This document shows positions 35,835-47,235 of a DNA stretch of 64,000 bases, piece by piece. The notes under the pieces are model-generated. The model searched no databases. It had not been told where the DNA came from and saw only the letters and a list, made by a program, of their open reading frames with translations. The stretch is taken from the NCBI RefSeq assembly GCF_000276665.1, contig NW_004955405.1, positions 8,863,608 through 8,927,607 on the forward strand, in the 5' to 3' direction. The stretch is from Chinchilla lanigera. Its lineage: Eukaryota > Chordata > Mammalia > Rodentia > Chinchillidae. Each line of letters starts with the position of its first letter. Positions within the stretch are counted from its first letter, which is position 1. A program made the position numbers and the translations under genes.

Positions 35835-36178
35835 AATGTTAACTTTTAAAGGCACTGTATGTGAAATTATCTCCAAGGAATAATGTTAAATGAAAAGAGT
35901 AAGGTGTGTAACAATACACACAGCTAGCTAGCATGTTATAACAATCAAGGGTGCTGACAGAAAAATGTATGTACATATATATCCCTGTTGGTGAGTCGGC
36001 TTCCATAGGGAAGAAAATAGACTGATCATTCAGCGGGGGGCAGAGTGGGGGCACATTACAGGACTCCAAACTGTTAGTGGGAAAGACACCTGCTTCATTT
36101 TTAAATTACCCTTCTGTTCATTTTTGAAATTTTTACTATATGTATGTAATGCCTGTTTTAAAAAATAAAGCACTTTAT
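35835..36178 (+). mobile_element. Old L1M 3' UTR, continuation after insertion
   Basis: TGTTAAATGAAAAGAGTAAG, then a degraded 3' UTR and ATGCCTGTTTTAAAAAATAA at the end. It appears to be the same insertion as 34785-35430, split by the L2/MIR-like segment. Confidence 0.75.
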
Positions 36179-38058
36179 CCAATTATATGAAAAAAAATGT
36201 TAGGAGTTAATTCCTTCCAAATACTGTTAATTGTTAGGTTGGGGGTTACAGGTGACTTTGTTTTCATGTCTATGGTTTTCAGGTTTTTTTAATTGTTACA
36301 TTGCTTTTACTAGTAAGAAAATTATAAATTGATTCTTACATGATTCTTAGGTTGTATTTATTTCACACAACTCCTTCCTTAGTCAATATGTTCTGGTCCT
36401 TTTGGGGCGGAAATGGAAGGTAGCCTTCCGCTTGGAGACTGCTACAGCCCTCACCTTTATAAGCTGAGGTTGAAAAACTGCTCATCGGTTTAATTACTGA
36501 AAAGTTCATGAGTTTTTCAAATGGCAGTGAACATAGGTAAAGCATGTTCCTCTCATAGTGGCCTGGCTGTGCAGTAAGATGTGACAAAGCTTTGTAACCT
36601 GAGACGCCATGTGGAACAAGCCTGCAAGTCTCTCTTTCCATCTTGTTGTACTCTTCTGCCCACCTTTGGTCCCCCTCCTCTTTGTGTCTGTGTCACTGTG
36701 TGCCTTTCTGCTCCACTAGGTCTACATTTTTCTCTGTCTTCTCTGCAACCAGCACTACTGGTTGTCTGTTTACTCTTTCTTCTCAGGACCCTGGTAATGT
36801 CCCAGAGATTCCCTGTTTAAAGAGCCACATGCCCTCGATGCCAAGCTGGAGATCTCCTTCTTTCTCCAATGTTTCAGCAATAGGCAAATGACCCCAGTTA
36901 TAGTCCATGACATGAGGATCAGCTGGTGTTTTCCTTGTGTCAAAGAAAAGCTCCCTTGTTGCCCTCAGACTTAATTGTGCTTGATATGACACCAGATCCC
37001 TGATCACAAAGATCATGCTAAGAATTGCAGGAAGATAAGATGGAAAGAAGCTGAGCCTACATTCACACCTCGAAGGTTGGGGTGAGATAAAAATAAGAGA
37101 CAAAAGCTGAGGTCAGGTGGAGCCCTCTGTATCTCTGGATGGGAGGAAAGAAAACTGCTCAACCACTTTAGGGGTATTTATTTATACATTTGACAAAGTT
37201 AGTGTCATGTGACACAACCCTGCCTAGCAACAACTAATGGCTTAGATTGTCCCAGGCTTGGTGTTTGTTTGGACTGAAGCAGCTTGATCATGTGGCTTGC
37301 CTCAGGTGATTTTTGTTCTCGGACCCGCCTTTCCTCATCCCCACACATGTGAACCATTTCCATCTTCAGCTGCTTCCTACAGAAGGCCACCCACCTCAGG
37401 ACTTCCCACCCCATGAGGCCTCTTTTTGGGTTGCAACACCGAGTCAGGCTTTCCATTCCACACACACAAAAGTGCACTGAGGTAGCCACTCCCCACCTGA
37501 AGTTCTCCCTTATCCTTTGAGTTTTCTTATGGAACCATTACCAGTATTCCCACATTTCTCTCAAAAGCACTCTTTTTCCTTCTCTTATCCATTTCTGTCA
37601 CTCCTAAACACACAGGGGAATTCTGAGGGGGCCTGATAGCTCACATCAATCCTTTCTCAGACTTTCCAGCCACAGGCTGCTTTCTACACTGGCAGTTCAA
37701 ATTTTGGGCTGGGGTGGATGCAGGCTGGGACAACCTGAGTGTCACTGTCTAGGTGAGATTTAGTAACACAGAGATCCCTGCAGGCAGCCCAAGTGAAGGC
37801 CATGTTTACATAGAAGAGGGACCTCCATCTTCAGGACGAAGCTGAGGCCCACCTCTCCTTCCACAGAACAAGGAAGAAGCCTAACTCTGGAGAGAAAGAG
37901 CAGCGAACTCTGCCACCAGGGCATCCTCAGGTAACACATTTTGTGCTCTGAAAGGCTTCTGCTTCTGCTCAGGTTTTCTGCTTCCAGATTCTTCAAGAGG
38001 CTCTTGTCTTTGAGTTTTATTAAACTTTTAGATAGAATTATTCAAGCACATCTCACTT
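36179..38058. other. Unassigned DNA right of the CpG island
   Basis: Contains several 80-106 codon ORFs on both strands and no recognised domain. The only structured signal is the exon candidate at 37867-37930. Confidence 0.4.
37867..37930 (+). other. Candidate 64-nt exon, plus strand
   Basis: An excellent acceptor (CCACCTCTCCTTCCACAG, ending at 37866) precedes 64 bases open in one frame, then a moderate donor (CAG then GTAACA). The open frame encodes a basic, polar peptide of 21 residues that I do not recognise. No phase-compatible neighbour was found. Confidence 0.15.
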
Positions 38059-38071
38059 TGCCTTTAGCTAC

Positions 38072-38187
38072 TTTTTTTTTTTTTCCTTTTGATACAGGGT
38101 CTCACTATGCAGCTCAGGCTGGCCTCAAACTTGCAAAGATCCTCCTGCCTCAGTATCCTGAGTGCTGGGATTACAGGCCTGCAGCAC
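38072..38187 (-). mobile_element. B1 SINE with TSD
   Basis: A poly-T tail, then TACAGGGTCTCACTATGCAG ... CTGAGTGCTGGGATTACAGG. The 13-base duplication TGCCTTTAGCTAC lies at 38059-38071 and 38188-38200. Confidence 0.95.
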
Positions 38188-38261
38188 TGCCTTTAGCTAC
38201 TTTGAAGTGAGTATTTCAATTTTGCAAATCAAAGAGCCTTGATGAAAACAATGGGTCATCC

Positions 38262-38821
38262 TGTTACGATAGACAGTTAGGTTGGGTAGAAATATTATAG
38301 GCAGTTAGATGGTGCTAGGGCCTCATGAAAGTTAATTCAGAAGATGAAAGCACATTATAGCTCTGCGGAGGTGGGCGTGGGAGATCAAGCCTCATGATAA
38401 AGACAGGATGCCTAGACCTACATGCCTCCCCGAGGGGTGAGATAAGTGTTGACACCTGATCTAGTAAAGTCCACACAGATATCAGCTACCTCGGTGGATG
38501 ACCAAGGACCCCAGACCCACCCCTTCCTGAAAAGGTCCTCGTGCTTTCCAAGTACACTTGCTATGTGACCTGCTTCCCCATTGGATCAATAGTACCTAAG
38601 CAGCTGTACTTGTAATCTTATTGGTTGATCATAGCTTTAACCCACACTGTACCCACCTCATGAGTTTGCTCTATAAAACTTCCTCTGTGAAGAGGGGTCC
38701 ACAGCAGCCCACTGGGATCCCCTCCTGTCTCTCAGGAGCTCTCTCTCTCTCTCTCTCAATATAATTTCCTACTCTTAACGATCATTGCTCTTTAGAATTC
38801 ATTCTTTGATTTTGAGTAACA
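38262..38821 (+). mobile_element. Solo LTR of an endogenous retrovirus (ERV)
   Basis: A 560-base unit with matching inverted ends (TGTTAC ... GTAACA). In order it holds CCAAT-type motifs (CCCATTGGATCAAT near 38576, ATTGGTTGATC near 38620), a TATA box (CTATAAAACT, 38671-38680), a CCACTGGGATCCCCTCC-type R region, a (CT)n tract at 38738-38757, and a decayed polyadenylation signal (AATATAATTTCC). That is U3-R-U5 order on the + strand. No internal viral genes flank it, so it is a solo LTR. I see no matching 4-6 base target duplication, so the exact ends may be slightly off or altered. It resembles class I (gamma-type) LTRs by layout; the family is not assigned. Confidence 0.82.
38738..38757 (+). 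repeat. (CT)n tract inside the ERV LTR
   Basis: A perfect CT dinucleotide run of about 20 bases near the predicted R/U5 end of the LTR. Confidence 0.9.
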
Positions 38822-41219
38822 CAAACTCAGCATATCAGACATCTAGCAGGTTAGGAGTTACATTTATTTCCCATATGTAATCTGAAGGTCCTATATTACT
38901 GTTATTGGGTAGTTTCTTTAGAAAAGCCTCACCAGTTAAACATATTCCAGGTTCTTCTTGCCTCAAATAAAAAGATGGATGAGACAGGCCAAAAATGGTG
39001 CCAAAAGTTTATTTGAAAAGTGAGCGATTAAGCAGTAAGGCAGAAACTGGCTCTGCAGCACCAACTTAGGCCAAAGAAGAGAAAAAGAACAAAAGTAAAA
39101 GTACACCGTAGTCTAGAAGACACAGAATGTGCTACTACGTAGTCACGACAGTGGGCTCTGCCTGGCATCTCTTCTCTTTTGTGCTGCGCACACCTTGTGG
39201 GAGCCCACAAGAAGTTCCACATACTGGGTCCTGGGCATTGTGTGGTCTATCCTGGGATCTTGTAGTTGACAAGTCCCGCTTATTTTCCCGACCAGCTTTG
39301 CCACACCCTACCTCCCATATCAATCCTACTTCAAATCCTTTATGAAGTCAACATAAAATATTTATAATTAGTAATCATATAAAATGAAACCAGTTTTTTT
39401 TATATTTAATGAGTTAAATATTGGGCTTTCTGTTCTTTAAAAAGTGTATGAATGAAATGGCATGTCTCTCTGAAGCACAATTAACCAATTCCCCCAGAAT
39501 TGTTCCTTACTTGCCCTGTGTTTCTCTGGCCCTGTGTCCACTGTACACACTAAAGAAGTTTTTAGAGCTCTGAGAAGAACATAAGAAGAGGGTAAATGTG
39601 ATCAAACAAGTATATGTAGAACACCATTGTTACACTTTTAAAAATAATCAATTTTACAATAAAATTCTGTCTTGCATAAAATATAACAGAGAAGACATTG
39701 ATTTTTTTTTTAAATTCTATCATTCCACTGTCATTTGGTAACAACATCCCAACTTCCTCAGCTCTAAAATAGTTAGAAGTGTGGGAATTAGGAAACTAGC
39801 CCTCACCTTCACCTTAGGGCAGGTGGTGGGAGCGGGGCGATGTTGGATAGACCATTAGAAGCGCCCTTCCTCATACTGAGCAGAGCGAGGGAACAAAAAC
39901 CCAAAACCCTCATACAGTTCATTTCTTGAGCCTCTGGATGAGCTAGGGGCTGCCCTTTGAGATCTTTGGAACCCTCCTGGTTCTCTGCCCTTCCTCTGGC
40001 CCCATTAACTAGCCCAGTTCTATCCAACAGATTTTCTTTCTGACTGATGTAGTTAAAGTCCCTTTCTGTGGCTTAGACCAAAACATCCTAATCAATACTA
40101 CATGAACTTTAAAAATTTCACCTTTCAGAGAAAAATATTAACTTTCTGACTTCAAGACATATGCATTATACAATATTTAGGAAATATATCCAAAGACTCA
40201 CTCATGACAACATTCCAAAGAAAACTATTGTCAATATTTTGTTATGTTTTCTCCATTAATAAGTTTTTTGTATGCTTGATCTCATTCTGCAAAAAAAGAA
40301 CTTAGATTTATTATACTTTCAGTTTGCCAATACCCAAAAATAACACAGAAATTTCCATCAGATGAGACCCAACTCTTATCTGAATTTCTAGGCTGATACT
40401 CAGTCAAGAATCTACCCTTATTACCACATACACACTTGAGCATCTTCTGTGCATATTGGTCTTTGTTTCATGCTTCTAAGGCAGAAGTGCTTGCATGCTC
40501 TCTTGAATTTCTTGTGTAGAATTTACACAATTCCAAAATGCTGTTCTCTACTCCCCAGACTTCATGCATCACCAAATTCAACTATTTTGCCAAGTTAAGT
40601 ATAATTTGGGTCCTTCTGATATCTGCCCCTTGTACCTATGGGCATACTAATCTCGTATAGCAGTATCCTCTGTCAACCATTTGGTTTCTTTTACCTTCCA
40701 TAACTTTGTTTCTGTGATATATTACTGTCCAATGGAACAATAGTTTCTGTGACATATTACTGTCTAATGGAAACAATGGAAACATTGAACTTAATGTCCA
40801 GTAATGGAAATAGATATTGAAAGACTTATCAGATATCTGTTTTATTATATGTAATCAATTGTTTCAACAACAAATATTTACTTAATACATTTCCTATTAA
40901 ATCACTTGTGTCTATATTTCCTGCCATAAGACAGTAATAAAGAAATACAGAGTTGAGAACATAAAAATGGATTCAGTGCTTATTGCAATAAGACAAAGCA
41001 CAATATGCATATGGTTATTGTTCAGAATGCAATTGTGGGGCAAAAAAGCCTCTTCCAGTTCTATTTCCCCCACCTTTCTCTAGGAATAAAATTTACTGAG
41101 TGCAATTACTAGGGACAGAAATTAATTAAATAAATTAAGACTGTAATATCTGAAACATTTATTTGAATAAAGTCAAGACTAGACAAATGTTTTATATATT
41201 ACACTTAGCCACAATACTG
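38822..41219. other. Unassigned, AT-rich to mixed DNA
   Basis: 39780-40100 has the composition of a decayed LTR or DNA repeat in antisense but could not be assigned. The 35-base tandem duplication at 40708 is the only clear structure. Confidence 0.4.
40708..40777 (+). repeat. Tandem duplication, period 35
   Basis: Units at 40708-40742 and 40743-40777 both begin GTTTCTGTGA(T/C)ATATTACTG and continue T(C/T)(C/T)AATGGAA. The second unit has a few substitutions, so the duplication is not recent. Confidence 0.9.
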
Positions 41220-41768
41220 TAGCTGGTGTGGAAAACAGTTCATTTTGGTTTCTCAAAATGTTAAGCATAGAATGACCATATGATCTAGCATATTCCCTCA
41301 AAAATTGAGAACAGGTACCCAAATGAATATTTGTGCCTTAATATTTATAGCAGTACAATAATAAAAAGGCATAAGAAACCCAAGGAGTCATAAATAGATA
41401 AATAAACAAAATGATGAGAATGCACACACACATTTTGGCCTTAAAATGAAGGAAATTCTGGTAATTGCTACAAGATAGATGAACCTTGAAAACATTATGC
41501 TAAGTAATAAAGAGCCAATCACATTTAGACACTCTGTTGCCATTTATACGAGGTGTCCAGAGAATAGTGGCCAAATTCTTAAGTAAGTGGAAATTATCAA
41601 AGGAGTTGTTGTTTCATGAGTACAGTTTCTGCTTGGGGTGATGAAGAAGGTCTGGAAATAGTGGTGATCGTTGCAAGACATTGTGAATGCATTCAATGCC
41701 ACTGTATAGTTAAAAATTATTAAAATGGTAAGTTTGATGTTATATACATTTTATCACAATAAAAAGTC
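41220..41768 (+). mobile_element. Old L1M 3'-end fragment
   Basis: Starts AGCTGGTGTGGAAAACAGTT and passes through TATAGCAGTACAATAATAAA, CTACAAGATAGATGAACCTT and GTTGCCATTTATACGAGGTG to ACATTTTATCACAATAAAAA. Classic ancient L1 3' end in sense orientation, 5'-truncated. Confidence 0.9.
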
Positions 41769-42059
41769 TGTACTTCATAATAAATGACAAACTGAGCTCT
41801 TACAAGTCTAGCTACAATGAAAATTAGAACTATGAATTTTAGTGTCCACACTTTAGGAACTCCAATCGACTTATAAAAATAAGAAGTGATTGCATATAAA
41901 AAGATCTATTTTATGGAAGGATTTATCCAAATGTTCTTTTAAACAGAAGCTGCTTCCCTAGTAAATTTAATCATGGTTTGCTAATTGATCATCAGAAACC
42001 CAACAAAGGCTGTTGAAAGCAGAAATATTCTTTGGGAGGAAGTACCGGTAAGCTCCAAG

Positions 42060-42395
42060 CCATAGCTCAGAAAGCTGAGTGTCCCTCTGTGTCTACAGTC
42101 CTATACAAGAGGCCAACCCACATGTGCCCTCCTTCTCCTATGGGATACAGACACTATTCAATCTCTATCCTCACCCAAAAACCCAACACAATTCCCAGGT
42201 GAGATGCAGCAGTGAGAATGTAGCTACCTTCTACACACCTGACCTGTTTTCATTTCCATGGTCTAGCTCCTTTCAAATAGACTGCAAATTCCTTGAGGGT
42301 AGAAATCCAGTTTTCTTTGTTATATACTGCCTTGCAAGTATTCCACACAGGTTGGGTATATGATATTATCTAGTGAATAAATGAATGAATTAATA
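42060..42395 (+). repeat. L2 3' end
   Basis: ATAGACTGCAAATTCCTTGA, GGGTAGAAATCCAGTTTTCT and TGAATAAATGAATGAATT are diagnostic of the L2 terminus. Confidence 0.8.
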
Positions 42396-43619
42396 AGTTA
42401 CTAAAAATGGTCATGGAAGTTCAACAATATTGGTTACAAAGCAGTTCTGAAATTCTAATATAGAGGAAGTCTACTATAGCAATAAAAGTTCAAATGACAC
42501 ACACAATTTTAGAGAAATATTTCTGAAGGCATAAAATAAGAAAAATTTGTTGATCTTCTTCTATAAAAGGGCCATATTTTCTTTTACATTTGTAACTATG
42601 TTATACCCAAACGCCCACATCCATTGAACTCACAAGTACTGTTGACAGAATGAATTACAAGGCAAAAAATAGCTTGTGATACTTTTTCATTTTTTACAGC
42701 ATGGAAAGCATATTAAACCATCTGCTGATTAAAAAAATACATGTTTTGACTTGCATATGAATCAAATTAGCATACATAAATCCAACATCTTTGCATCACT
42801 AGATTCACAGCTATAGCTGATATAATTTTCCATGTTTTTTTAAATTCATCAATTCCAGAGTGACATAATTAAATTATTAGGCATAAAATACACAGTAATG
42901 ATTTATAACTGAAAACTGACTTTTGTTTTATTTCAAGTCAATGGTCATTTATCCTCCATAAAAAATTTTAAAAAGCATGAGATCATTGAAAACATACAAT
43001 GTTATGTGCACATTTGCTCTATAAGTACTTAATATCCACCACGGGAAGTTAATGATTTGAGGTACAGAATAAAAATGATCACCCCCTGTATGGTGAGTTA
43101 GTGTCAAGGAAAGTACTACATGTTGCCTCCTAACACTCTGCTGCCTTATGTAACTGCAGGAATGAGCATGCTTCCAAGTTGCAGCTTCTATGGCTTCGCC
43201 TTCTTTCTGCACCTCTGCTCCAGCTGCTCCATCATCATCTCTCCATGACTGTGGGGGGCAGGGAAGATTCTCTGTGAACTAAAGAAGCACTCTGTGTATT
43301 GTCCTAGTAATGGACCAAGCTACAGTCCTGGGGGGAAGATACATCCAAACTGCAGCCCTAAGGTACACTACACCAGGTGTGAGCCATGATAATTAAGAAG
43401 GGATCCAACTGCTCTTCTTCCTGTTAATGCCACAGTCCCTCAGGGCTCACCATTCCCTGGAGCGACTCTCGAGGCCCAAGAGCTCAGCCAGAGTGAAACT
43501 TTTAGCGCCCAGTGTTCCCTTGATCTGTTTCTGGACCACAGAACTGCCCTTCGCCTTTGTCCCTGGGTCTTCCCACAACCTCTGCTAACGAGTCTAGGAA
43601 AGCAACAGTAGTCTTTCTA
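42396..43619. other. AT-rich unique DNA
   Basis: 42700-42860 is a low-repeat, AT-rich block with ATTAGCAT, TTGCAT and TAATT-type motifs, of the kind often seen in homeodomain/POU-bound non-coding elements. This is inference only. Confidence 0.35.
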
Positions 43620-43790
43620 AAGCAGTGTTTTCCAACCTTAGTTGGTGTTAAGAATGTTCTGAGGCCACTGATGTAAATACAGATTCCCAGGACCTTTCTC
43701 TAGATGTTCACATTGATGGATCTGTTTGAGATCCAGAAACTTCAATTTTAAACAAGTGCTGAGATGATGCTTTCCACCAGGGAATTTTGA
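43620..43790 (+). repeat. MER5A-like DNA transposon remnant
   Basis: AGCAGTGTTTTCCAACCTTA, AATACAGATTCCCAGGACC and AACAAGTGCTGAGATGATGC follow MER5A order. Confidence 0.65.
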
Positions 43791-44453
43791 AAAGACCAAG
43801 TTCAAGCACTCTTCAAAGTGCTCCTTGGAGTCTCCTGGTAGAAGGAGCCGCCCCATATAGTCAAGCAAGGGAGACTGCTGGCTGATGAAAAGGAGAGTGC
43901 TTCACACACCAGGAAGTTTGAGTCCAGCAAAGGTGTGTTATTGTGATTGTGCTCCCATATCTTGGACCCCACCACTGGGACAATACGCACAGCCTGGATA
44001 AGCCCCTCCTTGGCACACACAGCCAAGTGCCAGCCACAGAATCTGAAATCCAAGAAGGTAAAAGAGAATCAGAGGCAGCCAAAGGGAGAAGAGAGAGAAG
44101 GAGGAGTGAGTGCTGAGTCTGGAAATGAAGGTACAGTGTATGTATTTCTGCCCACACCTGCTGTGGCTCCTGATCAAAACAAGGAGGATGACGCAGAGAA
44201 AAATGTAAACAGCTAGGTCAATCGAAACCTCTATAAAATATGAATTTTCAGATATTCAAGACTGAATATATTAGTTGAAGTACCTATTTGCTGAACTTTT
44301 GGTTTTATTTTTAGTACTGCTGCATGAGCAAAGCTGAGTTCTGAAACCCTACTGTGGGCTGTGCAATGGGCCAGGATCTTCAAGCTTCTCTAGGTTCAGA
44401 GGACAGAGCTGGGGGCAGATTCCTTCCTGGCAACCTCGCTGCTGCCTTGCTTT

Positions 44454-44533
44454 TTTCCGGAACCAGGAATTGAACTCATGACCTTGCGCTTGCCAGGCAG
44501 GTGCTGTGCCACTGAGCTAAATCCCCAGCCCCA
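44454..44533 (-). mobile_element. Young ID SINE with perfect TSD, short tail
   Basis: Reverse-complement ID body (GAACCAGGAATTGAACTCAT ... GAGCTAAATCCCCAGCCCC). The 15-base duplication CTGCTGCCTTGCTTT lies at 44439-44453 and 44534-44548. The T tract is only a few bases long, so the tail is short or eroded. Confidence 0.93.
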
Positions 44534-45080
44534 CTGCTGCCTTGCTTTAAATTCAGATGAAAATAGAGCATGGTTTTCCCACAGATGCAAAGACCTGGTC
44601 CTTCCTTACAGTGCAGATGAAGAAAATTTGCAATGATGGTAGAAATGAAGGAAAGTAATACACTTAGAGGGTGCTGGAAGATAATTTAATATAACAACTC
44701 TATCTTTTGGGGGCCTGAACAAGAAGTTGTGAATTAAATAGAATCCTGCAGGATCACCTGGCACTAAGAAAAAGAAAACTTTGCTCCAAGTCTCCTTAAA
44801 AACAAGATAAATTCAGTCTTCAGTGATTGAATATGTTCCTGCATATCAATAGAGAAATGGACTGACTTTTTACCATCCCATGTAGAGCTGTAATTATGCA
44901 ACCAAATATTAGCAACTCAACTCAGCAAAAGCACATTGTTCAAGAAAAAAGCATGAGTGAGAAGCAGTAAAATCTCCCAGATGCAGTTGTTTTGAAAGTA
45001 TCCTTCAGGTTTCTGAATAAATTTTAAAAGACAAGGAATTCAAGGCTAACTCTTTTCCTGTCAGAACTTTATCTTAGCAT

Positions 45081-46182
45081 CTTTAGAGGTTGTGGTTCCC
45101 TCTACTGTGACAAACATTCCCAAGCAGCTGAATTGTAGCCAGGAGATGACTTTGGGATAACTGGGAAGTACAGGAGTGATGCCCAAAGCCTACAAAGTAG
45201 CAAACATGCTGAAAGTGTCCTCCTTTGACAATCACATAAAATATGCAGAAGTTACTTAGCAATTCACATTTTCAATGATAGTTCCTTAGGTCTCATTATT
45301 TTTTCTGCAGAGAAATGGACATTCCTAAACTTTTCCATACTCATCCCGCTGATAAAATGTCAACCACTGAAACTTTCCCTTTAAACAAACAAGGCTTTTT
45401 ATCTCTCTGCAATGGCCAGATAAGACTGTATAGGCCACTCAGCATTTCCAGAGAGGCTGAAACTGGAGCAGCACAGATAAATGAGATCCCTGTAGAGGAA
45501 ACACAGAATTCAGGGCAGTTAGGAGCTGCAGACTCTTCCCTCACTTAACCTTATACAGAAACTGCTGTGGGTAATTTGATTCCCCACTGTCTGGTCTGCT
45601 GGAAGGGAAAGTGACATTTGGGGAGATAGCCTGGGAAAGAGGGAGGCTCTATCATGTGAATTAAGGGGAATTGTATATTTAGGAGATTGAACTTAGTGAG
45701 TTATGGCACATTAGATCAATTACTTCTGTGCTCAAAAACCTTCCTTCCTTATTTGAAAGGAAGGAGGTTGGATAGAGATTTTGACATTTGAAAGAAGTCT
45801 TCCAAGTTTCTGTTCCCGGCAAGTGGAAAACTCAGAGGGTTCTGGGATATAATTCTCTCAGAATGTTTGACTTTCAGCTGTTTACCCCATTATAGTTTCA
45901 TTTTCCAAAAGGTATCTGATACTAGAGAATGTTGGATTAAAATCTCTTTCCTTCCAGTTCTTATACCCTCTGATTTTTTAACATTCAATAACAAGAGATG
46001 AATGCCTGCTAAAGCAACCAGAAGGTTCTCAAAGTATAGTATTAGCTAGACAGCAATAAAATCTTTACAATGAAGATGTGCTTGGAAAATGTAAAAGAGA
46101 AGCCCAGATGGCTCATCACTCCTCCAGGGTAATAGTGGGGTATGTCACTTTAGAGGTTGTGGTTACATCTACTGTGACACAC
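45081..46182 (+). repeat. 35-base direct repeat (3 mismatches), copies 1067 bases apart
   Basis: Copies at 45081-45115 and 46148-46182 both start CTTTAGAGGTTGTGGTT and share TCTACTGTGACA. They differ at three positions. The flanks are unrelated. Confidence 0.9.
45315..45548 (+). CDS. Candidate small coding exon, 77 codons, unknown function
   Basis: An ORF from ATG 45315 to TAA 45546-45548. The ATG lies four bases after a strong-looking splice acceptor (TTTTTTCTGCAG, ending at 45310) and has a favourable start context (G at -3, G at +4). The predicted 77-residue product has mixed, protein-like composition, with no signal peptide, membrane segment or domain that I recognise; the C-terminus is acidic and polar (EIPVEETQNSGQ...). 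The region does not look like any interspersed repeat I know. Against it: a 67-codon ORF is open on the opposite strand, so the area is simply poor in stop codons, and no partner exon or polyA signal is established. It could be a terminal exon of a plus-strand gene, a small ORF in a lncRNA, or chance. Confidence 0.22.
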   Translation: MDIPKLFHTHPADKMSTTETFPLNKQGFLSLCNGQIRLYRPLSISREAETGAAQINEIPVEETQNSGQLGAADSSLT

Positions 46183-46214
46183 AGCTCCTGCCTGCCTTCA
46201 TCCTGCAAACATCT

Positions 46215-46350
46215 ACCCTTCCCGGGGCTTCTCAACTGTGGCTGCCCAGCAGGATCCCTGCAGAGATACTGAATGATTCAGGGGTCTGGCCTCCACCTCT
46301 AGTGATTTGCACTCAAGAAATTTGGGGGTGGATGGCTTTTAAAAAAAAAA
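46215..46350 (+). repeat. MER5-like DNA transposon remnant
   Basis: GGGCTTCTCAACTGTGGCTG, ATACTGAATGATTCAGGGGT and GGGGGTGGATGGCTTTT, diverged MER5-type sequence. Confidence 0.5.
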
Positions 46351-47104
46351 AAAATCCACGATTGACTTGGATGTGCAAAGGATTATCAAATCTCTGGTGT
46401 CAACTCTCTAATTTTTACTAGGATCATTCTTTAAAAAAAATAAATGACCTCACATAAAGCAAATGACAAGCCTAACTCTCTAGAAATGACAACCCTCCCT
46501 CTGGGCCAACTCTGCCCATGGACCAGCCTTGCTTCCCAGGGTCACCCTATCCATAGTGGTACAACCCTCTGTCCAGTGACTGGGACTGCTCTCCCTGCAC
46601 CCCAACATCCTTTCTGCACAAAATTAATAAGCCTACCCTACATCTGCTCCCAAATAAGGTCCTCAGTTTCTGTTCTTACTGCCATGTTGCATGCCAGGCT
46701 CCATTTATTGCTTGATAAATTGTTTACAGGGATGTCATCCTCCCTTCTTTTCCCACTTTTTTATCTAAGATTCCAGCCTCCTCTTGATTTTACAGCAGCA
46801 TAAACATAAACCACCAAGCAAGAACACTCCTCTTTCTTTGATAAAGTGCCCTTAGCTTTCTGGTTCTGTGTTTTACTGTTCTCTCAGCCTGGTACCCCTC
46901 CCTCACCATTCTATGCTGCGGCCTCTGTAAGGGCCCTCCATAGTTTCCAGACAAATGCAAATCTCAGTTATGTTGTGCTTGACCCTCTCTCGCAGCCATC
47001 GCCACATCTGTCTTGTAGCATTGCCAGCTTTTATCACATCTCTCCTCTTTCCTGAGGTGTTGCTTCCCTAGCAAACTCTGTGCTCTTTGTGGCTACATGG
47101 GAAG

Positions 47105-47235
47105 CAACAAGACTTTGGGGACAAAGTCCTGTACACCAATTCCAGCTCTGCCACCCAACAGCATTTTGGATGGATTCAAGTCATTTAAACTTTCCCTGCC
47201 TGTTAGCATCTGCACGTAAAGTACCTGAGACAAGA
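47105..47235 (+). repeat. MIR fragment
   Basis: AATTCCAGCTCTGCCACCCA, then CAAGTCATTTAAACTTTCCC and the degraded 3' part, sense MIR. Confidence 0.65.

Noticed and set aside
46444..47055. 119- and 69-codon + ORFs
   Set aside because: Pyrimidine-rich, L2-like background with low-complexity S/L/P-rich products.
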